From: Kiritimatiellota bacterium
Lineage (GTDB): Bacteria; Verrucomicrobiota; Kiritimatiellia; RFP12; UBA1067
DNA: 7,825 nt
Reading direction: 5' to 3'
Assembly (NCBI GenBank): GCA_009777165.1
Contig: WRML01000088.1
Span: forward strand, 1 to 7,825
A model generated the notes under the pieces. The model did no database searches. It was given only the letters and a program-made list of their open reading frames with translations, and was not told where the DNA came from. Positions 1 through 5,275 of the stretch are shown here, in pieces. Numbering within the stretch: position 1 is the first letter of the stretch; each line of letters opens with the position of its first letter. The translations under genes and the position numbers were made by a program.

Positions 1-13
1 TTTTTGTGCGCCC

Positions 14-39
14 GGGGGCGGCCCGGGGGCGGGGGGGGG
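14..39 (+). other. G-rich tract, possible G-quadruplex former
   Basis: The plus strand carries G-runs of five (14-18), five (25-29) and nine (31-39) bases. The 11-base unit CCCGGGGGCGG occurs twice in tandem (11-21 and 22-32). Three runs, the last long enough to count twice, could in principle form a four-layer G-quadruplex. The alternating CCC and GGGGG could equally form hairpins. It lies in non-coding DNA downstream of ald, and no role can be read from sequence. A nine-G homopolymer is also a place where sequencing errors collect. Confidence 0.4.
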
Positions 40-80
40 CGACCGGCCGCACGCCAGAGGTTGCGCCTTCTCGACACAGG

Positions 81-225
81 CGCGAGGGCTTTCAGCCCTC
101 TGACTTTTGAGGAGACCTAGGGGACATAAGGGACCTAGGAGACGAAGGGGACGAACCTCCCTGCGTCCCCAAGGTCTCCTAAGTCCCTTAGGTCCCCTCT
201 CGCGTGCACGAAGCTTTCAGCCTTC
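81..225. repeat. Composite fold-back intergenic element built of 9-bp units
   Basis: Two 35-base arms (119-153 and 164-198) are inverted copies matching at about 30 of 35 positions around a 10-base loop. Each arm is built from a 9-bp unit. Left copies GACCTAGGG, GACATAAGG, GACCTAGGA and GACGAAGGG start at 114, 123, 132 and 141. Right copies GTCCCCAAG, GTCTCCTAA, GTCCCTTAG and GTCCCCTCT start at 165, 174, 183 and 192. Outside the arms CGCGAG (81-86) faces CTCGCG (199-204). Two smaller hairpins sharing the core GCTTTCAGCC flank the arms: a perfect 7-bp stem at 84-100 and a similar imperfect one at 210-225. This resembles a REP/MITE-like palindromic intergenic repeat. It lies downstream of ald and may act as an mRNA 3' structure, but there is no T-run for a classical terminator. 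No transposase is nearby. Confidence 0.7.
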
Positions 226-244
226 GAAACGGCCAACGTCAAGT

Positions 245-1369
245 TCAATTACTGTCCGCCTCCGGTTCCCACGCTTCCCACGTCAGGCCTTGCGCCTCGG
301 CGACGGCAGGGAAGGTGATGCGTCCCTTGTAGACGTTCAGGCCGTTGCGGAGCGCGAGGTTGTCGCGTAGTGCGGCCTCGACGCCTTTGTCCGCCAGCAG
401 CAGCGCATACGGCATGGTCGCGTTCGTGAGCGCGAACGTTGACGTGCGCGGCACCGCGCCGGGCATATTCGCGACGGAGTAGTGGATCACGCCATGCTCC
501 TCGAAACACGGGTTCTGGTGCGTCGTGATGCGAGTGATGGTCTCGACGGACCCGCCCTGGTCAATCGCCACGTCCACAATCACCGACCCGGGGCGCATGG
601 CCTTGACCATCGCGGTGGTGACCAGCTTGGGTGCCTTCGCGCCCGGTACCAGCACCGCGCCGATCACCAGATCCGCCTTCGCGACACTCTTGGCGATGTT
701 GTAGCTGTTCGACATCAGCGTCACCACGCGGTTGCCGAACAGGTTATCAATCTGCGCGAGGCGCTCGACCGAGATGTCTAGGATCGTGACGCGCGCGCCG
801 AGGCCGATCGCCATCTTCGCGGCGTTCAGGCCCACGTTACCGCCGCCGATGATCACCACGTTGCCTGGCTCCACGCCCGGCACCCCCCCCAACAACAGGC
901 CGCGCCCGCCGTTCGTTTTCTGAAGCAGGTTCGCGCCCACCTGCACGGACATCCGCCCCGCAACCTCGCTCATCGGCGAGAGCAGCGGTAACGCGCCGTT
1001 CGGCAACTGCACCGTCTCGTAAGCAATGCCGATGACCTTCGCCTTCAGCAATGCGTTAATCTGGGGGAGGTCCGGCGCCAGATGCAGGTAGGCGAAAATG
1101 ATTTGGCCCTCCCGCAAGAACGCATACTCCGACTCGAGCGGTTCCTTCACTTTCAAAACCATGTCGGCGATGGTATAGATGTCCACCGCGCGGCTCAGGA
1201 TCTCCGCGCCGGCGGTGATGTACTCACTGTCCGGGAACCCACTCCCGGCCCCCGCGTCGGCCTGAACATAGACCTGATGTCCTGCCTGAACAAAACTCGC
1301 CACGCCCGACGGCGTGATCGCCACCCTGTTCTCCTGTGGCTTAATCTCTTTTGGAATCCCGATTTTCAT
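245..1369 (-). CDS. ald: Alanine dehydrogenase
   Basis: This NAD-dependent cytoplasmic enzyme interconverts L-alanine and pyruvate plus ammonium. The 374-residue product matches the usual family length. The N-terminus MKIGIPKEIK is the typical family start, followed by NRVAITP with substrate-binding Arg15. Lys75 (KVKEP) and His96 (YLHLA) sit at the catalytic positions known from mycobacterial Ald, as does Asp270 (VAIDQGG). The Rossmann glycine motif GGGNVG is at 175-180, and Asp198 at the end of the next strand suits NAD rather than NADP. The reading frame stays open 23 codons upstream, but the start at 1369 is chosen because homology begins there and AGGA (1378-1381) is well spaced. It is divergent from rpmI and monocistronic as far as seen. 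I could not find a convincing sigma-70 promoter. Transhydrogenase alpha subunits are related, but the length and motifs favour Ald. Confidence 0.96.
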   Translation of the reverse strand: MKIGIPKEIKPQENRVAITPSGVASFVQAGHQVYVQADAGAGSGFPDSEYITAGAEILSRAVDIYTIADMVLKVKEPLESEYAFLREGQIIFAYLHLAPDLPQINALLKAKVIGIAYETVQLPNGALPLLSPMSEVAGRMSVQVGANLLQKTNGGRGLLLGGVPGVEPGNVVIIGGGNVGLNAAKMAIGLGARVTILDISVERLAQIDNLFGNRVVTLMSNSYNIAKSVAKADLVIGAVLVPGAKAPKLVTTAMVKAMRPGSVIVDVAIDQGGSVETITRITTHQNPCFEEHGVIHYSVANMPGAVPRTSTFALTNATMPYALLLADKGVEAALRDNLALRNGLNVYKGRITFPAVAEAQGLTWEAWEPEADSN

Positions 1370-1432
1370 CTGCGCTGTCCTACTGTGCCTGATAAGGTTA
1401 AAAGAAAACAGTTTACCAACAGACCGTGTAAA

Positions 1433-1463
1433 TCGCACGAAAAAAAATCAGGAATGTGTGCGA
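1433..1463. promoter_or_regulatory. Spaced inverted repeat between ald and rpmI
   Basis: TCGCAC (1433-1438) and GTGCGA (1458-1463) are exact inverted 6-base arms separated by 19 bases that include an A-run. The site lies about 65-95 bases upstream of the ald start codon and upstream of the candidate rpmI promoter, so it could be an operator. Arms this short also arise by chance. Confidence 0.2.
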
Positions 1464-1466
1464 ATG

Positions 1467-1488
1467 AAAAAAAAGCCATTTCCTGGCT
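1467..1488 (-). terminator. Weak terminator-like hairpin with T-run, minus strand
   Basis: Read on the minus strand, AGCCA, a GGAAA loop and TGGCT form a 5-bp stem followed directly by a run of T residues (eight A residues at 1467-1474 on the plus strand). It could stop antisense transcription leaving the rpmI side before it reaches ald. The stem is short, and it overlaps the likely -35 region of the rpmI promoter, so the match may be incidental. Confidence 0.25.
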
Positions 1489-1511
1489 AGACGGTTTCCG
1501 GCGGTTATGAT
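1483..1511 (+). promoter_or_regulatory. Candidate sigma-70-type promoter for rpmI-rplT
   Basis: TATGAT at 1506-1511 matches five of six bases of the -10 consensus. CTGGCT at 1483-1488, exactly 17 bases upstream, is a weak -35 (three of six). Transcription would start near 1518 and give a leader of about 100 bases before rpmI. The poor -35 keeps this tentative. Confidence 0.4.
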
Positions 1512-1523
1512 ACAGTATTTACT

Positions 1524-1546
1524 CTTTCACCCCGGAAGGGGGAGGG
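1524..1546 (+). promoter_or_regulatory. GNRA-capped hairpin in the rpmI leader
   Basis: CCCC (1530-1533) pairs with GGGG (1538-1541) around a GGAA tetraloop. The stem extends outward past one bulged A (1529): 1524-1528 pair with 1542-1546, including two G-U pairs. The 3' arm contains the purine-rich GGAGGG that could serve as a ribosome-binding site for the short frame starting at 1549. L20 binding to leader RNA controls this operon in other bacteria, but I cannot match this hairpin to a known L20-leader family. Confidence 0.4.
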
Positions 1547-1548
1547 TT

Positions 1549-1662
1549 ATGGACTTGTGTGGGCTTTCAGGGCTGACTGCCCAGCAGGTTCGGGTTTTAC
1601 AGAAAAGAGGGACAGGCGATGCCGAAAATGAAGACCAAGAAAAGCGCCGCCAAGCGCATTAA
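1549..1662 (+). CDS. Possible 37-codon upstream frame overlapping rpmI
   Basis: An ATG at 1549 preceded by AAGGGGGAGGG opens a 37-codon frame. It crosses the rpmI start codon in another frame and stops inside rpmI at 1660-1662. The predicted peptide (starting MDLCGLSGLT, ending KRRQAH) has no family I recognise. Its last third is an out-of-frame reading of rpmI and carries no information of its own. If translated it could couple or compete with rpmI initiation. It may equally be chance. Confidence 0.2.
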   Translation: MDLCGLSGLTAQQVRVLQKRGTGDAENEDQEKRRQAH

Positions 1663-1816
1663 AATGTCGGCCACGGGAAAGGTGATGCGTTCACAGGCGG
1701 GTAAATCCCACCTGAACGGCTACAAGCCGCGCGGGCGCAAGCGTAATCTCCGTGGGACCACACTTGCAGATGTCACGTTCACCAAAGCAGCTGTGCGGAT
1801 GCTGCAAGGTAACTAA
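1619..1816 (+). CDS. rpmI: 50S ribosomal protein L35
   Basis: This is a small basic protein of the large ribosomal subunit. Its 65 residues are the standard length. The start MPKMKTKKSAAKRIK is the family signature, followed by the conserved GKVMRS and KSHL segments and a basic stretch near residues 37-45 (KPRGRKRNL). The ribosome-binding site is the AGAGG ending at 1610, eight bases before the ATG. rplT starts 13 bases after the stop, so the two are co-transcribed. In many bacteria infC lies directly upstream; here a divergent promoter region is found instead, so infC must be elsewhere or absent from this locus. Confidence 0.96.
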   Translation: MPKMKTKKSAAKRIKMSATGKVMRSQAGKSHLNGYKPRGRKRNLRGTTLADVTFTKAAVRMLQGN

Positions 1817-1829
1817 GGGGGATTCAGAT

Positions 1830-2186
1830 ATGTCACGAGCAACAAATGCACCAGCATCCAGAGAACGCCGCCGGAGGCGGTTAGCGCTCGCGAAAGGGTT
1901 TCGCGGCAGGCGCAGCAAGACGTTCCGCCAGGCGACCGAGGCCGTTGACCGCGCACAGCGGATGGCGACCGAGCATCGTAAACTCCGCAAGCGCGAGTTC
2001 CGCAGACTGTGGATCACCCGCATCAACTTGGCGGTCCGCGCGCATGGGATGACCTACAGCCGTTTCATCGAGGGGCTGACGAAGAGCGGCATCGAGATGA
2101 ACCGCAAGGTGCTGTCCGAACTCGCAATTCACGACCCTGAAGGGTTCAAGGGGATTGTCGAGCAAGCGCGCAGCGCCCTTGCGTAA
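1830..2186 (+). CDS. rplT: 50S ribosomal protein L20
   Basis: L20 binds 23S rRNA early in large-subunit assembly and in several bacteria represses its own operon by binding leader mRNA. The 118-residue product has the usual length. The very basic N-terminal tail leads into LAKGFRGRRSKTFRQA (about residues 21-36). The globular part has KREFRRLWITRIN, the AHGMTYSRFI segment, then GIEMNRKVLSELA. The frame is open further upstream, but the start at 1830 is fixed by homology and by AGGGGGA at 1816-1822, eight bases ahead of the ATG. The stem-loop at 2208-2241 follows. Confidence 0.96.
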   Translation: MSRATNAPASRERRRRRLALAKGFRGRRSKTFRQATEAVDRAQRMATEHRKLRKREFRRLWITRINLAVRAHGMTYSRFIEGLTKSGIEMNRKVLSELAIHDPEGFKGIVEQARSALA

Positions 2187-2207
2187 ACTGAACATGTGAT
2201 TGTCACG

Positions 2208-2241
2208 AACAAGGCTGTTTCCGAATGGAGACAGCCTTGTT
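2208..2241. terminator. Strong stem-loop between convergent rplT and comF
   Basis: AACAAGGCTGT (2208-2218) pairs perfectly with ACAGCCTTGTT (2231-2241). Four further inner pairs (one G-U) lead to a GAAT loop, giving about 15 bp. It starts 22 bases after the rplT stop and lies between convergent genes, as expected of a bidirectional terminator or mRNA-end stabiliser. The following T-run is only three bases long, so it is not a textbook intrinsic terminator. About 25 bases on lie a C7 and an A7 homopolymer (2267-2273 and 2274-2280). Confidence 0.7.
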
Positions 2242-2309
2242 TCACGTTGTGGTGCGCTTTCATCCGCCCCCCCAAAAAAACGGCACCACTGCATCTCTGC
2301 GAGAACACG

Positions 2310-3035
2310 TCACGATTTCCGACGGGCGAGGGTGGCGGCCCAGACGGTGCGGGCCCCGGCTTTTTTCAGGACGCGCGCACATTCGTCGAGGGTCGCACCG
2401 GTGGTCATCACATCGTCAACCAGCAGGACGCACCGTTGCGCGACCCACTCGGGACGTTTGACCTGAAATGCCCCGGCAACGTTCGTGCGGCGATGAGCGG
2501 CATTGAGCCTGGTCTGTGTACGGGTCTCCCGCACACGGGCGAGCGATTGTGTGTCGAGCCGCCGGCCGAGGCGCCGCGCCAGCTCTTCGGCGAGCAGCGC
2601 GGATTGGTTGTACGTCCGCTCCCGTTGGCGCAAGCGATACAGCGGGACAGGCATCACCACGTCAATCACCGCAGGGTGGAAAAACGTTCGCACCGTGCCT
2701 TCCAGCACGTCGCAGAGGTCTTGCCGCATCCACAGCGCATGGTGATATTTGAACGCAAGGATTTGCTCGCGCAAGCTGCCGCTGAAATCGGCGGCGGCCC
2801 GGGCACGGTCAAACTGCGGGCGGTCGGATTGGCACGCGCCGCACACGAAGCTGTGCGTGACATTTCCCTCGACCCGTTGCCCGCAGAGGTCACATCCGCC
2901 ATGCAAGGGGAAGGGCTCGATGGTCTGGAAGCAATCCCAGCACCAGTGGCGGTTCTCACGATCCGAGGGGGTTTGGCATCCCGGGCATCGCCGTGGGTAA
3001 ATCAAATCCAAAAACAACCAAACGATCCTGTTCAT
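2310..3035 (-). CDS. comF: ComF-family phosphoribosyltransferase-like protein
   Basis: ComF proteins are needed for DNA uptake in naturally competent bacteria (ComFC in Bacillus; GntX is the E. coli relative). They are thought to help handle incoming single-stranded DNA in the cytoplasm. The 241-residue product starts with a double zinc ribbon made of four Cys-X2-Cys pairs (17/20, 32/35, 48/51, 65/68). Next come the conserved FKYHH region (about 95-99) and PVPLYRLRQRERTYNQS (129-145). The PRPP-binding loop LLVDDVMTTGATL (204-216) is intact. The frame is open 24 codons further upstream, but that part is a repeat-like intergenic sequence, so 3035 is chosen. The start has only a weak purine-rich site (GGGTGAG). 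It is last in the minus-strand group. Presence alone does not show that the organism is competent. Confidence 0.9.
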   Translation of the reverse strand: MNRIVWLFLDLIYPRRCPGCQTPSDRENRHWCWDCFQTIEPFPLHGGCDLCGQRVEGNVTHSFVCGACQSDRPQFDRARAAADFSGSLREQILAFKYHHALWMRQDLCDVLEGTVRTFFHPAVIDVVMPVPLYRLRQRERTYNQSALLAEELARRLGRRLDTQSLARVRETRTQTRLNAAHRRTNVAGAFQVKRPEWVAQRCVLLVDDVMTTGATLDECARVLKKAGARTVWAATLARRKS

Positions 3036-3037
3036 TT

Positions 3038-3104
3038 TTCTCACCCGAAGGCACGAGGGATGCACGACAGTGTCCTTGGTGACCGTTGTGTCTTTGTGTG
3101 AGAA
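3038..3104. repeat. Degenerate fold-back repeat in the xseA-comF gap
   Basis: TTCTCAC (3038-3044) and GTGAGAA (3098-3104) are exact terminal inverted repeats. Inside them the arms keep partial complementarity, with several G-T mismatches that would pair as G-U in plus-strand RNA. The right arm has the phrasing TGTCCTTGGTGACC...TGTGTCTTTGTGTG. Such GTGTCTTTGTGTG-type phrases are, from memory, common in intergenic repeats of environmental bacteria. The element fills nearly the whole gap and touches the comF start, so it may influence comF translation or mRNA processing. Confidence 0.5.
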
Positions 3105-3116
3105 CATGATTCGCTT

Positions 3117-4403
3117 TCACATGGGGACTGGACATTCAATCCTGCTCCGCAGGATTCCGTCGTTCACGTGCGTGAGGAGGATGGGCGAGCCGGCATCGAC
3201 ATCGGAGACGGAGCGGACGAGTTTGCCGTCTTCCGTGCGCGTGAGGGTGTAGCCGCGCTCGAGCACGGTGAGGGGGTTCAGGAGTTCAAGCTGACGGGCG
3301 AGCATCGCGGCAGCGGAACGGTGGCGTTCGAGGCGCAAGGCACAGGCTTGTGTGAGACGCTGGCGGTTCAGCCGCAAGCGCAACTCCACATGACGCACAT
3401 TGCGCTCCCGCATGAGCGTCAGTGTCGCGGCGGTGTGCTCCACCCGGGCCCGTGCGTCCTGTACCTGCTGTTGGAGCGCATGACGCAGGCGCAGGTCGAA
3501 GGTGTCGGTGGTTTGCGCCAACTGTTCCGCGTGGCGGGTCAGGGCGCGGCGCAACGTTTCAGCGTGGCGGTGGAGCGTCGCCTCAAGTTCGGCTTTCGGG
3601 GGGATGATGATTTCCGCCGCCGCCGAGGGGGTCGGGGCGCGCACGTCCGCCGCGAAATCGCACAGCGTGTAGTCGGTCTCATGCCCGACTGCCGACACGA
3701 CAGGGATTCCCGAACCTGCCACGGCGCGGACAACGGTCTCGACGTTGAACGCCCAGAGGTCTTCGAGGCTCCCGCCGCCGCGCCCGACAATCAGCACGTC
3801 CGCGTACCATTTGCCGGTCTCGCGCATCCGGTTGAACCGTCGGATGGCGGCGGCGATCTCGTCGGCGGCGCTAGGGCCCTGTACTGAGACGGGGGCCAGG
3901 CGGATGTTCAGGTTGGGGAAGCGGCGCCCGAGGATGGTGATGATGTCGTGGATGACGGCCCCTGCGGGGGAGGTCACGATACCGACACGCTGTGGCAGCA
4001 CGGGGAGGGGGCGTTTACGCTCGTTATCGAACAGGCCTTCCGCCTGGAGGCGGGCCTTCAACGCCTCGAACTGGAGCATCAGGTCGCCCGCGCCCGCAGG
4101 CTCGACCGTACGGACAATCATCTGATATTGGCCGCGTTCAGGATAGACGGTGATGTTCCCATACGCGCGGATTTTCTGCCCGTCCTTCAGGTTGCCTGTT
4201 GCGCGCATCCCCGCGAACAGGACTGCGCTGAGTTGCGCACCCGCGTCTTTCAGGCTGAAATAGCGGTGCCCGCTGGGATAGCATTTGAGGTTGGTGATCT
4301 CGCCCTCGACGCAGACCGTGCCGACCTCGTCCTCCAACGCCGCGCGTATCCGATGCGTCAACTCGGTTACCGTGTGTATGCGGATGGGTGTGGCGGGGGA
4401 CAT
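3117..4403 (-). CDS. xseA: Exodeoxyribonuclease VII large subunit
   Basis: XseA is the catalytic subunit of exonuclease VII, which cuts single-stranded DNA from both ends and works with several copies of XseB. The 428-residue product is of normal length. It has an N-terminal OB-fold (about 8-100, with EGEITNLK and GHRYFSLKD), a catalytic domain (about 125-265) and a long Ala/Arg/Gln-rich helical region (about 265-370). The C-terminal NPLTVLERGYTLTR segment is typical. Asp153, Arg208 (GRGGGSLEDLW), His241 and Asp244 (VGHETD) match the positions reported essential in the E. coli enzyme. The start at 4403 fits the family N-terminus (RIHTVTEL), but there is no clear Shine-Dalgarno site; a repeated ACGAGCC lies just upstream. 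xseB is not adjacent in this window. The 76-base gap from ymdB holds a hairpin. Confidence 0.96.
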   Translation of the reverse strand: MSPATPIRIHTVTELTHRIRAALEDEVGTVCVEGEITNLKCYPSGHRYFSLKDAGAQLSAVLFAGMRATGNLKDGQKIRAYGNITVYPERGQYQMIVRTVEPAGAGDLMLQFEALKARLQAEGLFDNERKRPLPVLPQRVGIVTSPAGAVIHDIITILGRRFPNLNIRLAPVSVQGPSAADEIAAAIRRFNRMRETGKWYADVLIVGRGGGSLEDLWAFNVETVVRAVAGSGIPVVSAVGHETDYTLCDFAADVRAPTPSAAAEIIIPPKAELEATLHRHAETLRRALTRHAEQLAQTTDTFDLRLRHALQQQVQDARARVEHTAATLTLMRERNVRHVELRLRLNRQRLTQACALRLERHRSAAAMLARQLELLNPLTVLERGYTLTRTEDGKLVRSVSDVDAGSPILLTHVNDGILRSRIECPVPM

Positions 4404-4429
4404 GGCTCGTGGCTCGTGATGGGTGTTCC

Positions 4430-4469
4430 GTTTCGGCTACCGTCGATTGCAGGCGACAGCTAGCGAAAC
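4430..4469. repeat. Fold-back hairpin in the ymdB-xseA gap
   Basis: The 16-base arms 4430-4445 and 4454-4469 are near-perfect inverted copies separated by 8 bases. GTTTCG pairs with CGAAAC; CTA with TAG and the inner GTCG with CGAC follow, with one bulge on each side and one non-Watson-Crick pair. Further out GATGG (4418-4422) faces CCATC (4470-4474) across an asymmetric loop. In the minus-strand mRNA it would sit just upstream of the xseA start and after the ymdB stop. It could be a processing site, an attenuator or a partial terminator; no T-run follows it. Confidence 0.55.
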
Positions 4470-4479
4470 CCATCTTCAC

Positions 4480-5262
4480 TCAACTTCGGGGTTCGCGGAT
4501 GCGGAGGGGAGAGATAGAAAGGGCTTTGCGTGTCGTGTTGCACAGTTCGAGGATGGCTCCCTCCAGCCCGCACGGGCCGGTGGCGACCTCAAACTTCGCG
4601 GGGACCCCGGTCGTGAACCGCTTCAGCACAGGCGCGATCTGACGCCCGATGACAGAGTCGTAGGGGCCGGTCATGCCGAGATCCGTCATGTAGGCAGTGC
4701 CTTTCGGGAGGATGCAGGTGTCGCTGGTCTGGACGTGCGTGTGCGTGCCGAAGACCGCCGCGACGCGCCCGTCGAGGTAATGCCCCATCGCGATTTTTTC
4801 GGAGGTGGCCTCCGCATGGAAGTCAACGATGATCGGCACATTCGCCGGGAGCTTTTTGATCTCCGCGTCAATCGCGCGGAACGGGCATTCGATTGGGTTC
4901 ATGAAAACACGCCCCACGAGGTTCACGACCGACAGGGGGCCCATCGTGGTCTGGACCGTGACGCTGCTCTGGCCGGGGACGCCGGGGGGGTAATTGGCAG
5001 GGCGCAGGATACGTTTCTCGCCCCCGATGGTGGTTTCGAGGTCCTTCTGCCCCCACGCATGATCGCCCAGCGTCAGCACATCCGCGCCTGCGGTGAACAG
5101 GGTCTGTGCGACCGGGAGGGTGAGGCCATTCCCGGCGGTCGCGTTTTCCGCATTCGCGACAACCACCTGAACGACGTTCTCCGCGCGTAGCTTCTTGACC
5201 ACCTCGCTGAAGAAACGCCGCCCAGGGTTACCCACAATATCGCCCACCAATAAGATTTTCAT
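4480..5262 (-). CDS. ymdB: YmdB-family (TIGR00282) metallophosphoesterase
   Basis: YmdB-family enzymes are dinuclear-metal phosphodiesterases acting on 2',3'-cyclic nucleotides. In Bacillus YmdB is needed for biofilm and motility decisions and is linked to RNase Y. The 260-residue product has family length and start (MKILLVGDIVGNPGR). Metal ligands visible are Asp8, Glu39-Asn40 (NAENATAGNGL), His68, His149 (DFHAEATSEK) and His174/His176 (GTHTHVQT). The segment LGDHAWGQKDL has Asp67 where the Bacillus protein has Asn (GNHTWD), and Gly71 where that protein has Asp. The late motifs LPKGTAYMTDLGMTGPYDS and KRFTTGVPAKFEVA are typical. The start at 5262 is set by a good GGGAGGG site three bases upstream of the ATG; the 19 open codons before it overlap the end of rny. 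Only 13 bases separate it from rny, so it is co-transcribed. Confidence 0.93.
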   Translation of the reverse strand: MKILLVGDIVGNPGRRFFSEVVKKLRAENVVQVVVANAENATAGNGLTLPVAQTLFTAGADVLTLGDHAWGQKDLETTIGGEKRILRPANYPPGVPGQSSVTVQTTMGPLSVVNLVGRVFMNPIECPFRAIDAEIKKLPANVPIIVDFHAEATSEKIAMGHYLDGRVAAVFGTHTHVQTSDTCILPKGTAYMTDLGMTGPYDSVIGRQIAPVLKRFTTGVPAKFEVATGPCGLEGAILELCNTTRKALSISPLRIREPRS

Positions 5263-5275
5263 AGACCCTCCCGTG

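Noticed and set aside
114..200. The phased 9-bp units as a CRISPR array
   Set aside because: The units are tandem without spacers, far shorter than CRISPR repeats, inverted between the arms, and no cas gene is nearby.
107..370. An 87-codon plus-strand frame at the left edge
   Set aside because: It consists of the fold-back repeat read as Arg/Pro-rich protein plus antisense ald sequence.
2276..2300. An intrinsic terminator for comF ahead of the minus-strand T7
   Set aside because: Only 3-bp hairpins can be formed in the bases directly before the T-run.
2196..3101. A 301-codon plus-strand frame opposite comF
   Set aside because: It runs through the rplT stem-loop and then antisense to comF. 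Composition is shadow-like, and the minus strand encodes a clear ComF protein.
3168..3887. A 239-codon plus-strand frame opposite xseA
   Set aside because: It is an antisense shadow; the catalytic motifs of exonuclease VII are on the minus strand.
4423..5190. A 255-codon plus-strand frame opposite the ymdB-like gene
   Set aside because: It is antisense to a well-conserved metallophosphoesterase and has no recognisable motifs.
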